64,000 nt of DNA from Azorinus chamasolen (GCA_963576725.1 OY755242.1:28570725-28634724), one strand, 5' to 3'; counted from the first letter of the stretch, positions 32,163 through 43,659 are shown. Notes: generated by a model from the sequence alone, not told the origin. Made by a program: numbers and translations.

Positions 32163-32597
32163 ATAACAGCTCCCGCTGTATAGCGGTTCTGCTCTATATA
32201 AATTGTACAGTTAAAAAATTAACAGTACAATACAATTGTTCTTGTTTTGTAAAGAAACATTGCGACATTGTTTGTAGATGTATGGTAATGATATCTTTTA
32301 CTCGCAAGGTTCAATAGAACCTATATGACTGAGTGATCAGGAATAAAGTGTGCCGAGATTAATTACAGTAATCAAGGGCTACAAAACACCAGTGCATCCT
32401 TGTTGTCGGTTGCTACAACATTTATTTTCCTGTTTGCATAATCGTTGTACATAGTCTATTAACTAATGACCGAGTTGGGCACAGTTTGGATCCTAATGAA
32501 ACGCTGATTAATTCGAGTCTTGAGGTGATTGTAAGGATATTGGCCAATGAACAAAGTCGAAACGATTATTTGATTTCAAAGTTCACATCGGACCTAC

Positions 32598-32841
32598 TTA
32601 ACCCTTTCCTTCATAGTTATAGCGCATTTTACCCGCATTTGAAAACAGAGTGGACCCAGATCAGACGGCTTCTATAGGAGCCGTCTGATCAGGGTCTATG
32701 CTGTTTGATTTTTACGTGATTAAGAACTGATTCTGGTTTTTGTTAAGGCAAAATATTACCTTGAAAGGTGTACATGTTATTCTGATAAACATGCATGGTG
32801 GCATAAATTCTTACATGAATACCGAACAGGGAAAGGGTTAA
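32598..32841 (+). mobile_element. Family B MITE in duplication copy A
   Basis: TTAACCCTTTCCTTCATAGT at the left and GAACAGGGAAAGGGTTAA at the right. The palindrome surrounds GGCTTCTATAGGAGCC. Counterpart of 39770-40020. Confidence 0.9.
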
Positions 32842-33015
32842 CACAAGAATAGCATCCATTTTGTTCTGTATTCCGCTGCATTGCTGAGTAGCTCGCCGTC
32901 CCAACTTAACCCTTATCGTGTCGAAAACAATGTCTGCCAAAACTCTGATATGTTGCATGTTTTTACTTACTTCTGATTTATAAAAGCGTTTGAGGACTGC
33001 TGACCGAGTGTCAAA

Positions 33016-33055
33016 CAGTTACTCGGCGTCTCATCCAGATCCGAACTGTTTGCAA
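33016..33055. repeat. Half family F palindrome in copy A
   Basis: AACAGTTACTCGGCGTCTCA TCCAGATCC: the left half has been deleted compared with 12992. The counterpart at 40190-40230 has instead lost the right half. Confidence 0.6.
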
Positions 33056-33476
33056 ATGCGATTCTGGTCGAGGCCGGAGGGATGAGGCAGATCTGTTTTT
33101 CGTAAACAAACAGAGCAGATCATGGGTCTACTCTATTTGTAAAGGCGCGAAAATGCGTATCTATGAGGTAAAGCGTTCAGCAATTTATATTGTATACCTC
33201 AATGTTATCAGCTAAAAACTTGGAACAGTGTACCTCGTCCGTGTTCATGTCAGACCTTATCGCATTAACCCTATAAACATTTGTAAAAATATGTCTACTC
33301 AAATTTGGAGCTGTTGCATTTTTCATTACTTGCTTCAACCAAGCTTTGAGAACCTTTTTGTCATGAGTCATGACACATGCTTTTGAGAAACTACTGACCA
33401 AGTGTGTCATGGCACACGCACCTTTGAGAAACTATTGGCCATGTGTCACAAAACAAGGTTTTGAGTCATCCGGATC

Positions 33477-33553
33477 GAAACTGTTTTCAACTGCGAGTCA
33501 GATCGTGGATTGCCGAAACTATTTTTAACTGCGAGCCAGGTCATGGATTGCAG
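33477..33553. repeat. 38-bp minisatellite, 2 units (copy A)
   Basis: Unit GAAACTGTTTTCAACTGCGA GYCAGRTCGTGGATTGCC, present twice here but five times at 40809-40999. Confidence 0.85.
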
Positions 33554-34081
33554 GATAAGAGTTAACTCTTTCACATTCAAAGGCGACTCTATGGTAACCT
33601 TGACGAACAGTTTACACCCGTGTGAGAACTTGGTTCCTTATCAAGATGCAATCTGTTTGGCACCTTGGTTTAGTTTTATTGTCCATAAATTAAAGAAAAC
33701 TTCATTTTGAAACCTGAAGCAAAAATACTTTCGACAGAGGAAAACATTGGTATCAGTGCCAGTCTATAAGACAAGTGTGTACAGTTAGACCTAACTAAGC
33801 CGGAAGTTCAGATTAGTATCAATGCCAGTCTGTGAGACAAGTCGCAGCTTAATGCAGGTTGAACATTACGCAGAAAGCTCCCAAAGGAGCTTACACAGAA
33901 AGGCCTAAATGGAGATTTCTGCGCGTTCTCCAGAGGCTCAAATCTGACCAATCAAAACCTTGAGAACTCAAATCTGACCAATCAAAACCTTGAGAACAAT
34001 CTCAGACTCTACTAAAAAGCTTTATAAGCATGGACCCTGATGGATATTTGCAAACTACTGAACTTGGCGTCATATTAGGAT

Positions 34082-34990
34082 CACAGGACCCGTGTACCAG
34101 GATTTCAAACAGGACCCGTGTACCACGAGTACAAATATGAATGTAACTCTTGCAATTTCAATGATAATTTTGTAATTCTTTCGGCTATTGAAAGCCAACA
34201 TATTTTACTATCAAATAAATATAATCTTCTGACGGTAACCTATGCACAATTATCAATCCAACAATGGTTTTCTCAAAATTTCACGTGTTTTCTGGGTCAT
34301 TGACAAACGTTCGTTCACCCCGGTCTCACTATATCACAGTCATAACCTGGCGATTTTCAGTTCAAAAGATGGCGTGGTTCAATAAAACAACCCAAATATA
34401 TCACCAGTCTCCATTTGTTTTGTCCTCTAAATAAGTGAGCAACATGCAACAGCGGCTTTTCCGTCTGTCGTTATGTTTCTATTTCGGATGGTGCCATTTT
34501 GCAACAAATTTGAATGGAGCCATTTCATTGGATGAGCGATGGAAAAGTTGGGAAATCCGTGACGTCACGTCCCTAGTTCTACATCATTCTTTTGATGCTG
34601 GGGACTAAAAGATTGGAGGTGGGTGATAGAATTGGTTCGTTTTATCGAACCACGCCATTTTTTAAAACTGCAAATTACCAGGTTATTGCTGCGATATAGT
34701 GAAACCGGGGTGAACGAACGCTTGTCAATGACCCAAAAAAACACGTGAAATTTTGAGAAAATCATTGTTGGATTGATACTTGTTCATTAGTTACCGTTAT
34801 AAGATTATAGTTTTTTGATAGAAAACTATATTGACTTTCAATAGCCGAAAGAATTTCGAAATTATCATTTAAATTGTAAGAGTTACAGTCATATTTGTAC
34901 TCGTGGTACACGGATATCCGTTCTGCAAATTGGAACCCTTGTTATTATATAGTACATATAGACCCTCAGGAAGCGGTCCAGACCCCTGTG
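34082..34990. mobile_element. hAT-like foldback element, copy 2
   Basis: Same family as 18256-19247, with identical block order. ATTAGGAT (34074-34081) and ATCAGGAT (34991-34998) flank it, an 8-bp duplication with one change that fits nTnnnnAn. The left 70 bp of the arm have been replaced by two copies of AGGACCCGTGTACCA. Confidence 0.85.
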
Positions 34991-35082
34991 ATCAGGATTA
35001 ATACTAGGTGACATATAGTCATTAAGTACTGAAACATTTGAGGGAATTCAAGTATAGAAAAATTAGAGCAGACAGGCAGGGT

Positions 35083-35337
35083 TTAACCCTTTATTCCATA
35101 AATACGCATTTCTACGCCTTTGCAAACAGAGTTGACCCAGACCAGACGGCATCTATAGGAGCCGTCTGATCAAGGTCTGCTCAGTTTTCTTATGATGTAA
35201 TATAGATATGATTCTGCAGTTTCTGTCATGATAAAATTTTGCTGGTCCATGTGCTGTTACAGCAATTGAATCTTAATTAATATTCGTCATTATTTCTTAC
35301 ATGGTTATTCATGGTTGTTAAGCAGGGTTAGGGTTAA
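35083..35337 (+). mobile_element. Family B hairpin MITE
   Basis: TTAACCCTTTATTCCATAAA at the left and CAGGGTTAGGGTTAA at the right. Palindrome arms CCAGACCAGACGGC / GCCGTCTGATCAAGG around ATCTATAGGAG. Confidence 0.85.
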
Positions 35338-36248
35338 AATCTAGCAACAATGGACATCTGATAGAAACTGATAAACGTCATTGAAGTTAAAGTTGTTTGG
35401 TTTAATGAACCATTCAATTACTGTGGAACTGTTTTTATAAATTCAAGCAACTAGGCCTTGCAAACAGTGAAGAAACTATTAGCTGTCTGATCAGATTCTA
35501 CACTGTTTGTCACATAATTCAGCAACACAGAATAGGTTCTGATGGGTGGTAAAAATGCGCAACCTGATCAGTTGCCGGTCAGGCTGATCTTGTCCAACCT
35601 CCTACAGGAGCCGTCTCATCTGGGTCTACTCCGTTGTCAAAACGCGTGAAAAAAGTATTTTTTGTGAATGAAAGTGTTAAGCAAAGAGAAAAACATTAAA
35701 CATTGATATAAACATGCAGGTTATTTACTATGACAAAGTATAATATTTGCAGTTAAACAAGCGAGAACCTGAATGCGGAACAGTTTTATGAACAGTTTTA
35801 CTAATAAAAACATACAAAAACATAACCGCCGATAATCTGAGCATTCAAATAATCTCCTCTCGATATATTAAGAAAGATGTAGGGTGGATGTGATGCAGAT
35901 TGCTCTCACGGGAGCTTTCTCCATTACTTTCACCTTGCATGAAGTAGTCATCGACCTAATCAGTTCTCAATTCTTCTTTACTAAAATACTAAACCTTCAG
36001 AAGCGAGGTTTTACTCTATACAAAACATCGTATTACAAAACTTAGATATTGTAAAATGTATGCGTGAAAAATACAGAATCGAGTCAGTGTGTTTGACGAA
36101 TATAAGTAAATGATTTACAGAGCAAATAATTGTCGATCGTTATAAACATAAAACCATTGCTTGCCATTAACTTAATATTTCCAACAGATTACAATACAAA
36201 CTGAATTCAACAATCACTAGTCAGCCAATAAACAGCTGGTCAAAACTA
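35338..36248. other. No gene; scattered palindrome halves
   Basis: Near 35545-35625 CTGATCAGTTGCCGGTC and CTACAGGAGCCGTCTCATCT are family-B-like halves; near 35885-35950 GCTCTCACGGGAGCTTTC is a D-like half. No coding signal. Confidence 0.4.
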
Positions 36249-36478
36249 CAGTAATACCCCTCTAAACCAGACGTTCAAATTAGAATAATTACCAGTCTTG
36301 GTCTTGGAGACAGGTGGCAGCTTAGTGTAGGGTGAACGTAAGGGTGAAAGTAACGCAGAAAGCTCATCTAGGAGGAGCTAGAGGAGCTTTCTGCATGACT
36401 TTCATCCTGCATTAACCAGTCACCTGCCTAAAAGTATTTATATTCTTCCCTACTAGAGGGGGTTACTGTACATCAAAT
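36249..36478. mobile_element. Family D hairpin MITE
   Basis: CAGTAATACCCCTCTAAACC at the left, ACTAGAGGGGGTTACTG at the right, TA outside both. The palindromic centre AGAAAGCTCATCTAGGAGGA has an extra AGGAGCT step. It includes CAGACGTTCAAATTAGAATA, the segment whose variant is tandemly multiplied at 41523. Confidence 0.85.
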
Positions 36479-36724
36479 TGCGACAAACATTTCCAACGGA
36501 AATACTAAATATTTGCAAAGATCAAAGAGTCTTCCAAAAAGCAAATAACGAAATGTTAGATGTGTGTGTTGTTTATTCTTATCAAAGTGTGATTGTCTCT
36601 TTTTATGTGTTTTAACGATTTACTTATATATATTAGTTTATTTTTATTCTAAATTAAACCAGAGATTCTTTATCTTTGTTGTCAACATTGCTAATCACAT
36701 GGGCATGCAAATACTTTCTTTTTC

Positions 36725-36871
36725 TCCATAGGAACAAATGCTCTATTTATCACAGTGGTTTCAACACTACACACATATAAAATATACCTTCCCTCTAATT
36801 AATGCTCCTTTTCGGCGGATGTATTCGAAGTGGTGGAATCTAAAAATATAGCCAATGAGGTAATGGGTTAA
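36725..36871 (+). mobile_element. Truncated family A MITE, right half
   Basis: Keeps CTCCATAGGAACAAATGCTC and the right arm to ATGAGGTAATGGGTTAA; the left half is missing. Confidence 0.75.
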
Positions 36872-37620
36872 ACATCACGTCGTAAAATTACTCTGAAACT
36901 TTCATTTATTTTTGTATTGTGTTGTGGCCTTGTAAATATTCACGTGTTATTAATATGATGTATTATGTAAACTAGACGATACATATTATGCGTAAGTCTT
37001 GAATAAAATATCTGTTCTGCTCTGTTAAAAAAGAATACCGTATTTTCCCTGATAAGCGACCACTCTAATAAACACACCCTTACTTATAAATATAAAGTAC
37101 ATGTATTTCATTAATTAATTCACTTCTTTTGGGGAGCTGGGTGACTAACGATCAAGAAAACAACTAAAAACCCTTACTAATAATCATAAAGATATACATG
37201 TAGGTTTTTCAAAGTACAGGTCGTAGCTTAATGCAGACGGAAACTTTGAATAATACATTCTCAGAGAATCGATATGGGCATCGCAGATAATGGGCTGTCA
37301 ACTATTGGTGTGGTGTTTGTACCACGTCCTTACAAAGTCCATGTCATGCCACACTGCTTAAGGGACGTGTGGTATATCTTTACAGTCTCATCATTGCGCA
37401 ACTGTATACATTAAATGAAATACGTATCACAGATTGATCATTATGTACAGTGTCATTCAAATGTGAATTATAAGAGACTATCCCAGGTATATATTACAAT
37501 CAACATTACTATGTACAGGGTTAAAAGATGACCTACCACCGATATTATATGGTAAGTAAGACTTGGAAAAGTGGACGAGTGCGTGGATGAACATACTCCG
37601 AAATACTTTGAATTCTACAA
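36872..37620. other. Nothing recognised
   Basis: AT-rich, with a possible D-like fragment GTAGCTTAATGCAGACGGAA at 37225. No open frame worth calling. Confidence 0.4.
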
Positions 37621-37792
37621 CAGTAAAACCCCGATAATGCGACCACCTAAAAGAGGTACAATTCTGGGCGCTAGATGCAGGTGGTAGCTAGAGGTGCTTT
37701 CTACATTACTTTTGCCCTGCTTTAAGCAACCACCTGCTTATAAAGACAACCATGTTTATTAATTAAGTGGTCACATTAGAGGGGTTCAACTG
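37621..37792. mobile_element. Family D MITE, partly decayed
   Basis: CAGTAAAACCCCGATAATGC at the left and CACATTAGAGGGGTTCAACTG at the right; right flank TA, left flank AA. The central hairpin has lost its left half (only GAGGTGCTTTCTACATTACT remains). Confidence 0.75.
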
Positions 37793-37840
37793 TATATATT
37801 AGTGGCGACTGGAAAGCAGGCCTCCGTTTCACGAAACAAC

Positions 37841-38063
37841 TCAACCCTTTACTCCATTAATATTGCTGTAAGAAAAAATGACATCATGAATATTAAGTTT
37901 ATATTTTATAACGATAGATGAACACAGGAAGTACTGCAGTATCAATATATATTATTTCATAACCAAACAGAACAAACCCTGATCAGACTGCTCCTATAGG
38001 GGTGTCCGATCAGGGTCTACTCTGTTTGCATATTGAAAGGCGTATTTATGGAGAAAGGGTGAA
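37841..38063 (-). mobile_element. Family B MITE
   Basis: TCAACCCTTTACTCCATTAA at the left and TTTATGGAGAAAGGGTGAA at the right. Palindrome TGATCAGACTGCTCCTATAG with complement partly mutated. Confidence 0.75.
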
Positions 38064-38785
38064 TTTTGGTCTTGTAGCGTGTTTATTTCACCATGTTCAA
38101 TCTTGTAACCTTCCGACAATGTTTAACATGCGTGGCGTTTGAGATATTTACCACATATTTCTGGTCGATATGTGATCATCGATTTTTAAAATAATAACTG
38201 TAGATGAGCCAAAAGAAATTTAAGAATGCAGGTGCATGGAACGGCTGTGTGGGACACTACAGATAACCTTAGTGGCATACGTATGTCCCGTTCGAATATT
38301 TTGAACATGCCAAAGGATCCTTTTCTTTTAAAAATAACGCTATGTTATTATTGCGTTTAAAATGCAAAATTACTAATACATGTATATATACACCAAATGG
38401 CGTTTGCAATCTTATAGATCTATATATATAATGCCGGACTCCACTTGTCGTGTATTATCGGCATGGGGGTCTGTGCGCCGTGCAGATTAAAAGCAAATAC
38501 CTATCGAAATATTACTGGCATAAATGCACGACATATCCAACAGAAACTTATTTAGTTAGTAACATAGAGTACTGCCATAAATTGAGTATTATTACTGACA
38601 GTAGACACTATTGCCTACACAAATTAGTGTCTCAAGACATAGACTGACACGTCAGAATATGTTGATTTCTAGCAACTACACGATTTTATAATACCGTTGA
38701 GCTAATACTCATTTTTTCAAAATCAGGGCCTTGCTATTAGAAGTCTACAGATGGAACGATCGCGCGGTATCCTACAGATAACATT
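38064..38785. other. Nothing recognised
   Basis: A 65-codon frame at 38450-38647 has no motif. No repeat family assigned. Confidence 0.35.
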
Positions 38786-39102
38786 ATCTATTTATTCCAT
38801 AAATACGCCTTTCTATGCCTTTGCAAACATAGTAGATCCAGATCAGACGGCTCCTATAGGAGCCGTCTGATCTGGGTCTGCTCTGTTTGCTTGATATAAT
38901 ATTCTACAGTTTCCTCCATGGTCAACAATTCCTGTGTCCATGAGCCATTATAACACTTAATGTAATTAATATGCACAATCTCATTATTTCTAACATGGAT
39001 ATTAACAATACCACACCACATCACACATACGCACACATACCCACGGGCGCAAAGTTTGACTGTATATGTGTCTTACTAGCTTTACGAAATGCGTATTTTA
39101 TT

Positions 39103-39331
39103 TTAACCCATTACCTCATAGGCTATTTTTAGAAACAACCTCTTTGAATAAATCTACCGAAAATGAGCATTAACGAGAGAAAAAGAAAATAATAGAATTT
39201 TGTAGTTTGAAATCATTGTGATAAATAAAGCATTTGCTCCTATAGGAGCAAATGCTCTATTTATCACAATGGTTTCACAAAGTGACTTTTACAGAGTCGT
39301 AAAAAGGCGTCAATATGAGGGAATGGATTAA
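39103..39331 (-). mobile_element. Family A hairpin MITE in copy B, complete
   Basis: TTAACCCATTACCTCATAGG at the left and ATATGAGGGAATGGATTAA at the right. Palindrome 39208-39277 around TTTGCTCCTATAGGAGCAAA is almost perfect. Confidence 0.9.
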
Positions 39332-39769
39332 TATAATGGCTTCCGCTGTATAGCGGTTCTGCTGTATATAAATGCTACAGTTACAATTTACAATACAATA
39401 CAATTGTTCTTGGTTTGTAAAGAAACATTGCGACATTGTGTGTAGCTGTATGGTGACGGTATCTGTTGATCGCAAGATTCAATAAAACCAATACGACTGA
39501 GTGATCAGGAATGAAGTGTGCCGAGATTAATCACAGATATCAAGGGCTACAAAACACCTGGACATCCTTGTGGTCGGTTGCTTGCTACAACATTTATTTT
39601 CCTGTTTGCATAATCGTTGTACATAGTCTATTAACTAATGACCGAGTTGGGCACAGTTTGGATTCTTATGAAACGCTGATTAATTCGAGTCTTGAGGTGA
39701 TTGAAAGGATGTTGGTCAATGAACAAAGTCGAAACGATTATTTGATTTCAAAGTTAACATCAGGCCTAC

Positions 39770-40020
39770 TTAACCCTTTCCTTCATAGTTATAGCGCATT
39801 TTACCCACATTTGAAAACAGAGTAGACCCAGATCAGACGGCTTCTATAGGAGCCGTCTGATCAGGGTCTATTCTGTTTGATTTTTACGTGATTTAGAACT
39901 GATTCTAGTTTTTGTCAAGGCAAACTATTGCCTTGAAAGGTGTACATGATAAAAGTTATTCTAATAAACATGCATGGTGGCATAAATTCTTACATGAATA
40001 CCGAACAGGGAAAGGGTTAA
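39770..40020 (+). mobile_element. Family B hairpin MITE in copy B
   Basis: TTAACCCTTTCCTTCATAGT and GAACAGGGAAAGGGTTAA ends; palindrome core GGCTTCTATAGGAGCC. Same insertion as at 32598, so it predates the duplication. Confidence 0.9.
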
Positions 40021-40460
40021 CACAAGAATAGCATCCATTTTGTTTTGTATTCCGCTGCATTGCTGAGTAGCTCGCCGTCCCAACTTAACCCTTATCATGT
40101 CGAAAACAATGTCTGCCAAAACTCTGATCTTTTGCATTTTTTACTTACTTCTGATTTAGATACGCGTTTGAGGACTGTTGACCGAGTGTCAAACAGTTTG
40201 GATCCTGATGAGACGCCGAGTTACTGTTTGCAAATGCGAGTCTGGTCGAGGCCGGAGGGATGAGGCAGATCTGCTTTTTCTTAAACAAACAAGGCAGATC
40301 ATGGGTGTACTCTTTTTGTAAAGGCGCGAAAATGCGTATCTATGAGGTAAAGCGTTCAGCAATTTACATTGTATACCTCAATGACATCAGTTAAAAACTT
40401 GGAACAGTATACCTCGTCCGTGTTCATGTCAGCCCTTATCGCATTAACCCTTAAACATTT

Positions 40461-40534
40461 CGAGGGCTTGGTGCAAACTGTTCTAACTCCTTCACAAAGT
40501 GAAGGAGTTAGAATAGTTTTGCACCAAGCCCTCG
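40461..40534. mobile_element. 74-bp hairpin insertion with ATTT duplication
   Basis: CGAGGGCTTGGTGCAAAC..CTCCTTCAC, AAA loop, then the complement (one indel and one change in about 35 bp). ATTT lies at both sides (40457-40460 and 40535-40538). The same place in duplication copy A (33279-33282) has a single ATTT and no hairpin. Confidence 0.85.
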
Positions 40535-40634
40535 ATTTGTAATGTGTCGTGTCCACTCAAATTTGGAGCTGTTGCACTTTTTAATTCTTGCTTCAATCAA
40601 GCTTTTGAGAACCTTTTTGCCATGTGTCATGACA

Positions 40635-40795
40635 AATGCTTTTGAGAAACTACTGACCAAGTGTGTCATGGCACACGCTTTTGAGAAACTGCTGACCAAG
40701 TGTCATGACACAAACTTTTGAGAAGCTATTGGGTCAAGTGTCTTGACACGCACTTTTGAGGAACTATTGGCCATGTGTCACGAAACAAGCTTTTG
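40635..40795. repeat. Minisatellite of about 37-39 bp, 4 units (copy B)
   Basis: Unit CTTTTGAGAAACTACTGACC AAGTGTCATGACACA. Copy A (33375-33465) has two units. Confidence 0.8.
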
Positions 40796-40808
40796 AGTCA
40801 TCCGGATC

Positions 40809-40999
40809 GAAACTGTTTTCAACTGCGAGCCAGGTCGTGGATTGCCGAAACTGTTTTAACTGCGAGCCAGGTCGTGGATTGCCGAAACTGTTTTCAATTG
40901 CTAGCCAGGTCGTGGATTGCCGAAACTGTTTTCAACTGTGAGCCAGGTCGTGGATTGCCGAAACTGTTTTCAACTGTGAGCCAGGTCGTGTATTGCAGG
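40809..40999. repeat. 38-bp minisatellite, 5 units (copy B)
   Basis: GAAACTGTTTTCAACTGYGA GCCAGGTCGTGGATTGCC five times; the frames of 61 and 107 codons over it are repeat-derived. Confidence 0.9.
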
Positions 41000-41447
41000 A
41001 TAAGAGTTAACTCTTCCACAGTCAAATGCGACTCTATGGTAACCTTGACGAACAGTTTACACCCGTATGAGAACTTGACGAACAGTTTAGATCCGTAAGA
41101 GAACGCGGCGACTTATCAAGATGCAATCTGTCTGGCACATTGGTTTAGTTTTATTGTCCATAAATTAAAGAAAACTTCATTTTGAAACCTGAAGCAAAAA
41201 TACTTTCAACAGAGGAAAATGTCTTTGGTTGTAAAAGAGTTAAATACGATTTGAGCAGCATTTACTAAATAACTCGATCTAGATCAGACACTGAGTTACC
41301 TAACGCGACTTGAACGACATTTACAAAATAGTTCGGATCTAGACCAGGCAAAGTCACTTGGCGCCTTGTGAATCCAGATCAGACACAGAGTCACTTGTTT
41401 ATATAAATGCGAATTTCATAATAAAGAAAGGGTATTATTAGCGTGTA

Positions 41448-41503
41448 CAGTACCCCCCCCCCTTCTCTCTCTCTCTCCCTCTCTCTCTCTCTCTCTATCT
41501 TTT
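41448..41503. repeat. (C)n(CT)n microsatellite
   Basis: A run of about 11 C followed by interrupted CT repeats. Confidence 0.95.
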
Positions 41504-41522
41504 AAAACGGATAACACCCCTA

Positions 41523-41830
41523 CCCCTCTAAACCGGAAGTTCAGATTAGTATCAGTACCAGTCTGTAAGACAAGTGTATACAGTTAGACCCCTTTAAACC
41601 GGGAGTTCAGATTAGTATCAATGCTAGTCTGTAAGACACGTGTATACAGTTAACCCCCTCTAAACCGGAAGTTCAGATTAGTAACAATGCCAGTCTATAA
41701 GACAAGTGTGTACAGTTAGACCTATCTAAACCGGAAGTTCAGATTGGTATCAGTGCCAGTCTATAAGACAAGTGTGTACAGTAAGACCTAACTAAACCGG
41801 AAGTTCAGATTAGTACCAATGCTAGTCTTT
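41523..41830. repeat. Tandem multiplication of a D-element end, about 5 units of 64-66 bp
   Basis: Each unit reads CCTCTAAACCGGAAGTTCAG ATTAGTATCARTGCCAGTCT then AAGACAAGTGT. The same segment occurs once inside D elements (36265) and about 1.5 times at 33745-33840 in copy A. Confidence 0.85.
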
Positions 41831-42027
41831 GAGACAAGTCGCAGCTTAATGCAGGTTGAACATTACGCAGAAAGCTCCCAAAGGAGCTTACACAGAAAGG
41901 CCTAAATGGAGATTTCTGCGCGACTTTCATCCTGCAATAAGCAGCATTAAAGCGATGTGACTTCTGACTGGCATTTACAGAAAAGTTCGATCACATGATC
42001 TCGGCGTCTTATCAGGATCCAATCTCT

Positions 42028-42257
42028 TTAACCCTTTCCTCCATAAATACGCCTTTCTATGCATCTGTAAAAATCACCAGTTGAAACCATTGTGATAAAT
42101 AGAGCATTTGTTCCTATAGGAGCAAATGCTCTATTTATCACAATGGTTTCAAACTACAAAAATCTAAATAAAATCCTTTTCTCTAGTTAATACTTCTTTT
42201 GGGTAGATTCATTCAAAGCGGCTGAGTCTTAAAATAGCCTATGGAGGAAAGGGTTAA
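42028..42257 (+). mobile_element. Family A hairpin MITE, complete
   Basis: TTAACCCTTTCCTCCATAAA at the left and CTATGGAGGAAAGGGTTAA at the right. Palindrome 42083-42151 around TTCCTATAGGAGCAAATGC. Its ends are closer to family B than those of other A copies. Confidence 0.9.
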
Positions 42258-42512
42258 CACATGGACAAAATTTTACCAAAAGCTTAAACGAACCGGAAGT
42301 AAGTAAATACATCAAGTCATGTTTTGAGCAGACATACATTTTTCCAGTGCGATAGGTGATACAATCTGCATTGTGATCGTTAGTTAGCTATGGTGTCTTT
42401 GTTCTGATAAGTGATAAACCTTTTTATATTGTGCATTACGGTAGTTTGTGGTTAGGTGGCTGTGGGATAACTAGGTGCTCGAAAACAGGTACTGTACTTT
42501 ATGTATAGCACT

Positions 42513-42760
42513 TTAACCCTTTCCTTCATATAAACGTGTTTTCACGCATTTGCAAACAGAGTAGATCCAGATCAGACGGCTCCTATAGGAGCCGTCTGAT
42601 CAGGGTCTGCTTTGTTTGCTAGTGGAATTTTAAAGATATAGTTCTTTACTTTTTAAAATAGCTACATGTTCCACCTTCCATATTTCATTATAACTATTTT
42701 GTCCATGAATATTTAGTAGGTACTGAAATTTGGAATAAATATAGAACAGGGAAAGGGTAC
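42513..42760 (+). mobile_element. Family B hairpin MITE, complete
   Basis: TTAACCCTTTCCTTCATATA at the left and GAACAGGGAAAGGGTA at the right. Palindrome GATCAGACGGCTCCTATAGG AGCCGTCTGATC is perfect. Directly abuts the non-LTR fragment at 42767. Confidence 0.9.
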
Positions 42761-42766
42761 ATTACA

Positions 42767-43387
42767 ATGTCAGATAACAGGTACGTAAAAATGTGTTACA
42801 ATATGTTGAAATATTATGATGAACGTGGATATAAGAACTGGGTCACTTCATTACGTTTAAATTTGTGTAGCAATGGTTTTGGTTATATATGGTTAAGTCA
42901 AGTTGTTGACAATCCTGAATATTTTTTGAATCAGTGTGTAAATAGGTTAAAATACCAGTATAAACAAAAATGGCATGAAATGTGTTGTAATAATAAAAAA
43001 TTGCTTTTATACAAAGAGTATAAAGTCGAATTTGTGAAAGAGTCATACCTGGATGCCATTGATTTAAAGAAATTTAGAAGCAGTTTTGTAGCATTTAGGT
43101 CGTCATCTCATAAGTTGATGATTGAAAAGGGTAGACATATTCATTTGGCTAGAGAAGTACGCTACTGTATACATTGTGTTGGTTCCATAGAAGACGAATT
43201 ACATTTTTTATTAATTTGTCCATTATATGCTGACCTGAGATCAAAATATATACATAATAAGTATTTGGATTCGCCAAATATTCATACATTCAAAAGCTTG
43301 ATGTCTTCTGGAGATAAACTAACGGTTCAAAATTTGGCCATGTTCATACATTATGCAATGAAATATCGCGATGAATTTCTAATATGA
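42767..43387 (+). pseudogene. C-terminus of a non-LTR retrotransposon ORF2 (5'-truncated)
   Basis: 206 open codons. The start (MSDNRYVKMCYNMLKYYDE) falls inside the protein, not at a true N-terminus. The diagnostic part is near the end: RYCIHCVGSIEDELHFLLIC followed by PLYADLR, the Cys-rich ...C..C.....EDE.HFL..CP.Y..LR block found after the reverse transcriptase in mollusc non-LTR ORF2s. A stop follows, then a short 3' untranslated part to about 43500. The open frame suggests a fairly young 5'-truncated insertion; no reverse transcriptase domain remains, so it cannot work by itself. Confidence 0.75.
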
Positions 43388-43499
43388 ATACGAATATTTC
43401 ATATACAGTTGTGTTTAATACTCAAAGGAGGTGGAATACCACAGGAACTATTATGTATTATATATTGTTTTACTCTGGCCACCAGACTATTATAATATT

Positions 43500-43659
43500 G
43501 TTACATTGTAATCACAACTACACCTGATACATGTTTAGTTTTGTTTGTATGTACTTATATGTACTTTATTTCGCATCATAGGCTACCGGCCCATACACAT
43601 ATAAGTACATACAAACAAAACTAATCATGTATCAGGTGTAGTTGTGAACACAGTGTTAC
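43500..43659. repeat. Inverted repeat with about 63-bp arms
   Basis: GTTACATTGTAATCACAACT ACACC pairs with GGTGTAGTTGTGAACACAGT; both arms include AGTTTTGTTTGTATGTACTT or its complement. The loop is about 30 bp (TTCGCATCATAGGCTACCGG). It could be a hairpin MITE; ends are not resolved. Confidence 0.75.

Larger units (their letters stand above)
31650..33925. repeat. Segmental duplication, copy A (about 2.3 kb)
   Basis: Matches 38786-41930 in order: family B remnant with CCATGGTCAACAATT, (CACACATACG)n, family A element, ACCGAGTTGGGCACAGTTTG, family B element, GTAGCTCGCCGTCCCAACTT, two minisatellites (2 units each), then CAGCTTAATGCAGGTTGAAC to GGAGATTTCTGCGCG. Direct orientation, about 7.1 kb apart. 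Neither copy has a recognisable gene. Confidence 0.85.
38786..41930. repeat. Segmental duplication, copy B (about 3.1 kb)
   Basis: Direct copy of 31650-33925. The extra 0.85 kb comes from expansions of three tandem repeats (near 40635-40795, 40809-40999 and 41523-41830), a 74-bp hairpin insertion (40461-40534) and extra sequence at about 41215-41520. It begins with a better preserved family B palindrome (38820-38890). Confidence 0.85.

Noticed and set aside
40775..41098. 107-codon frame with repeated residues
   Set aside because: Translation of the 38-bp minisatellite; residue repeats follow the DNA unit.
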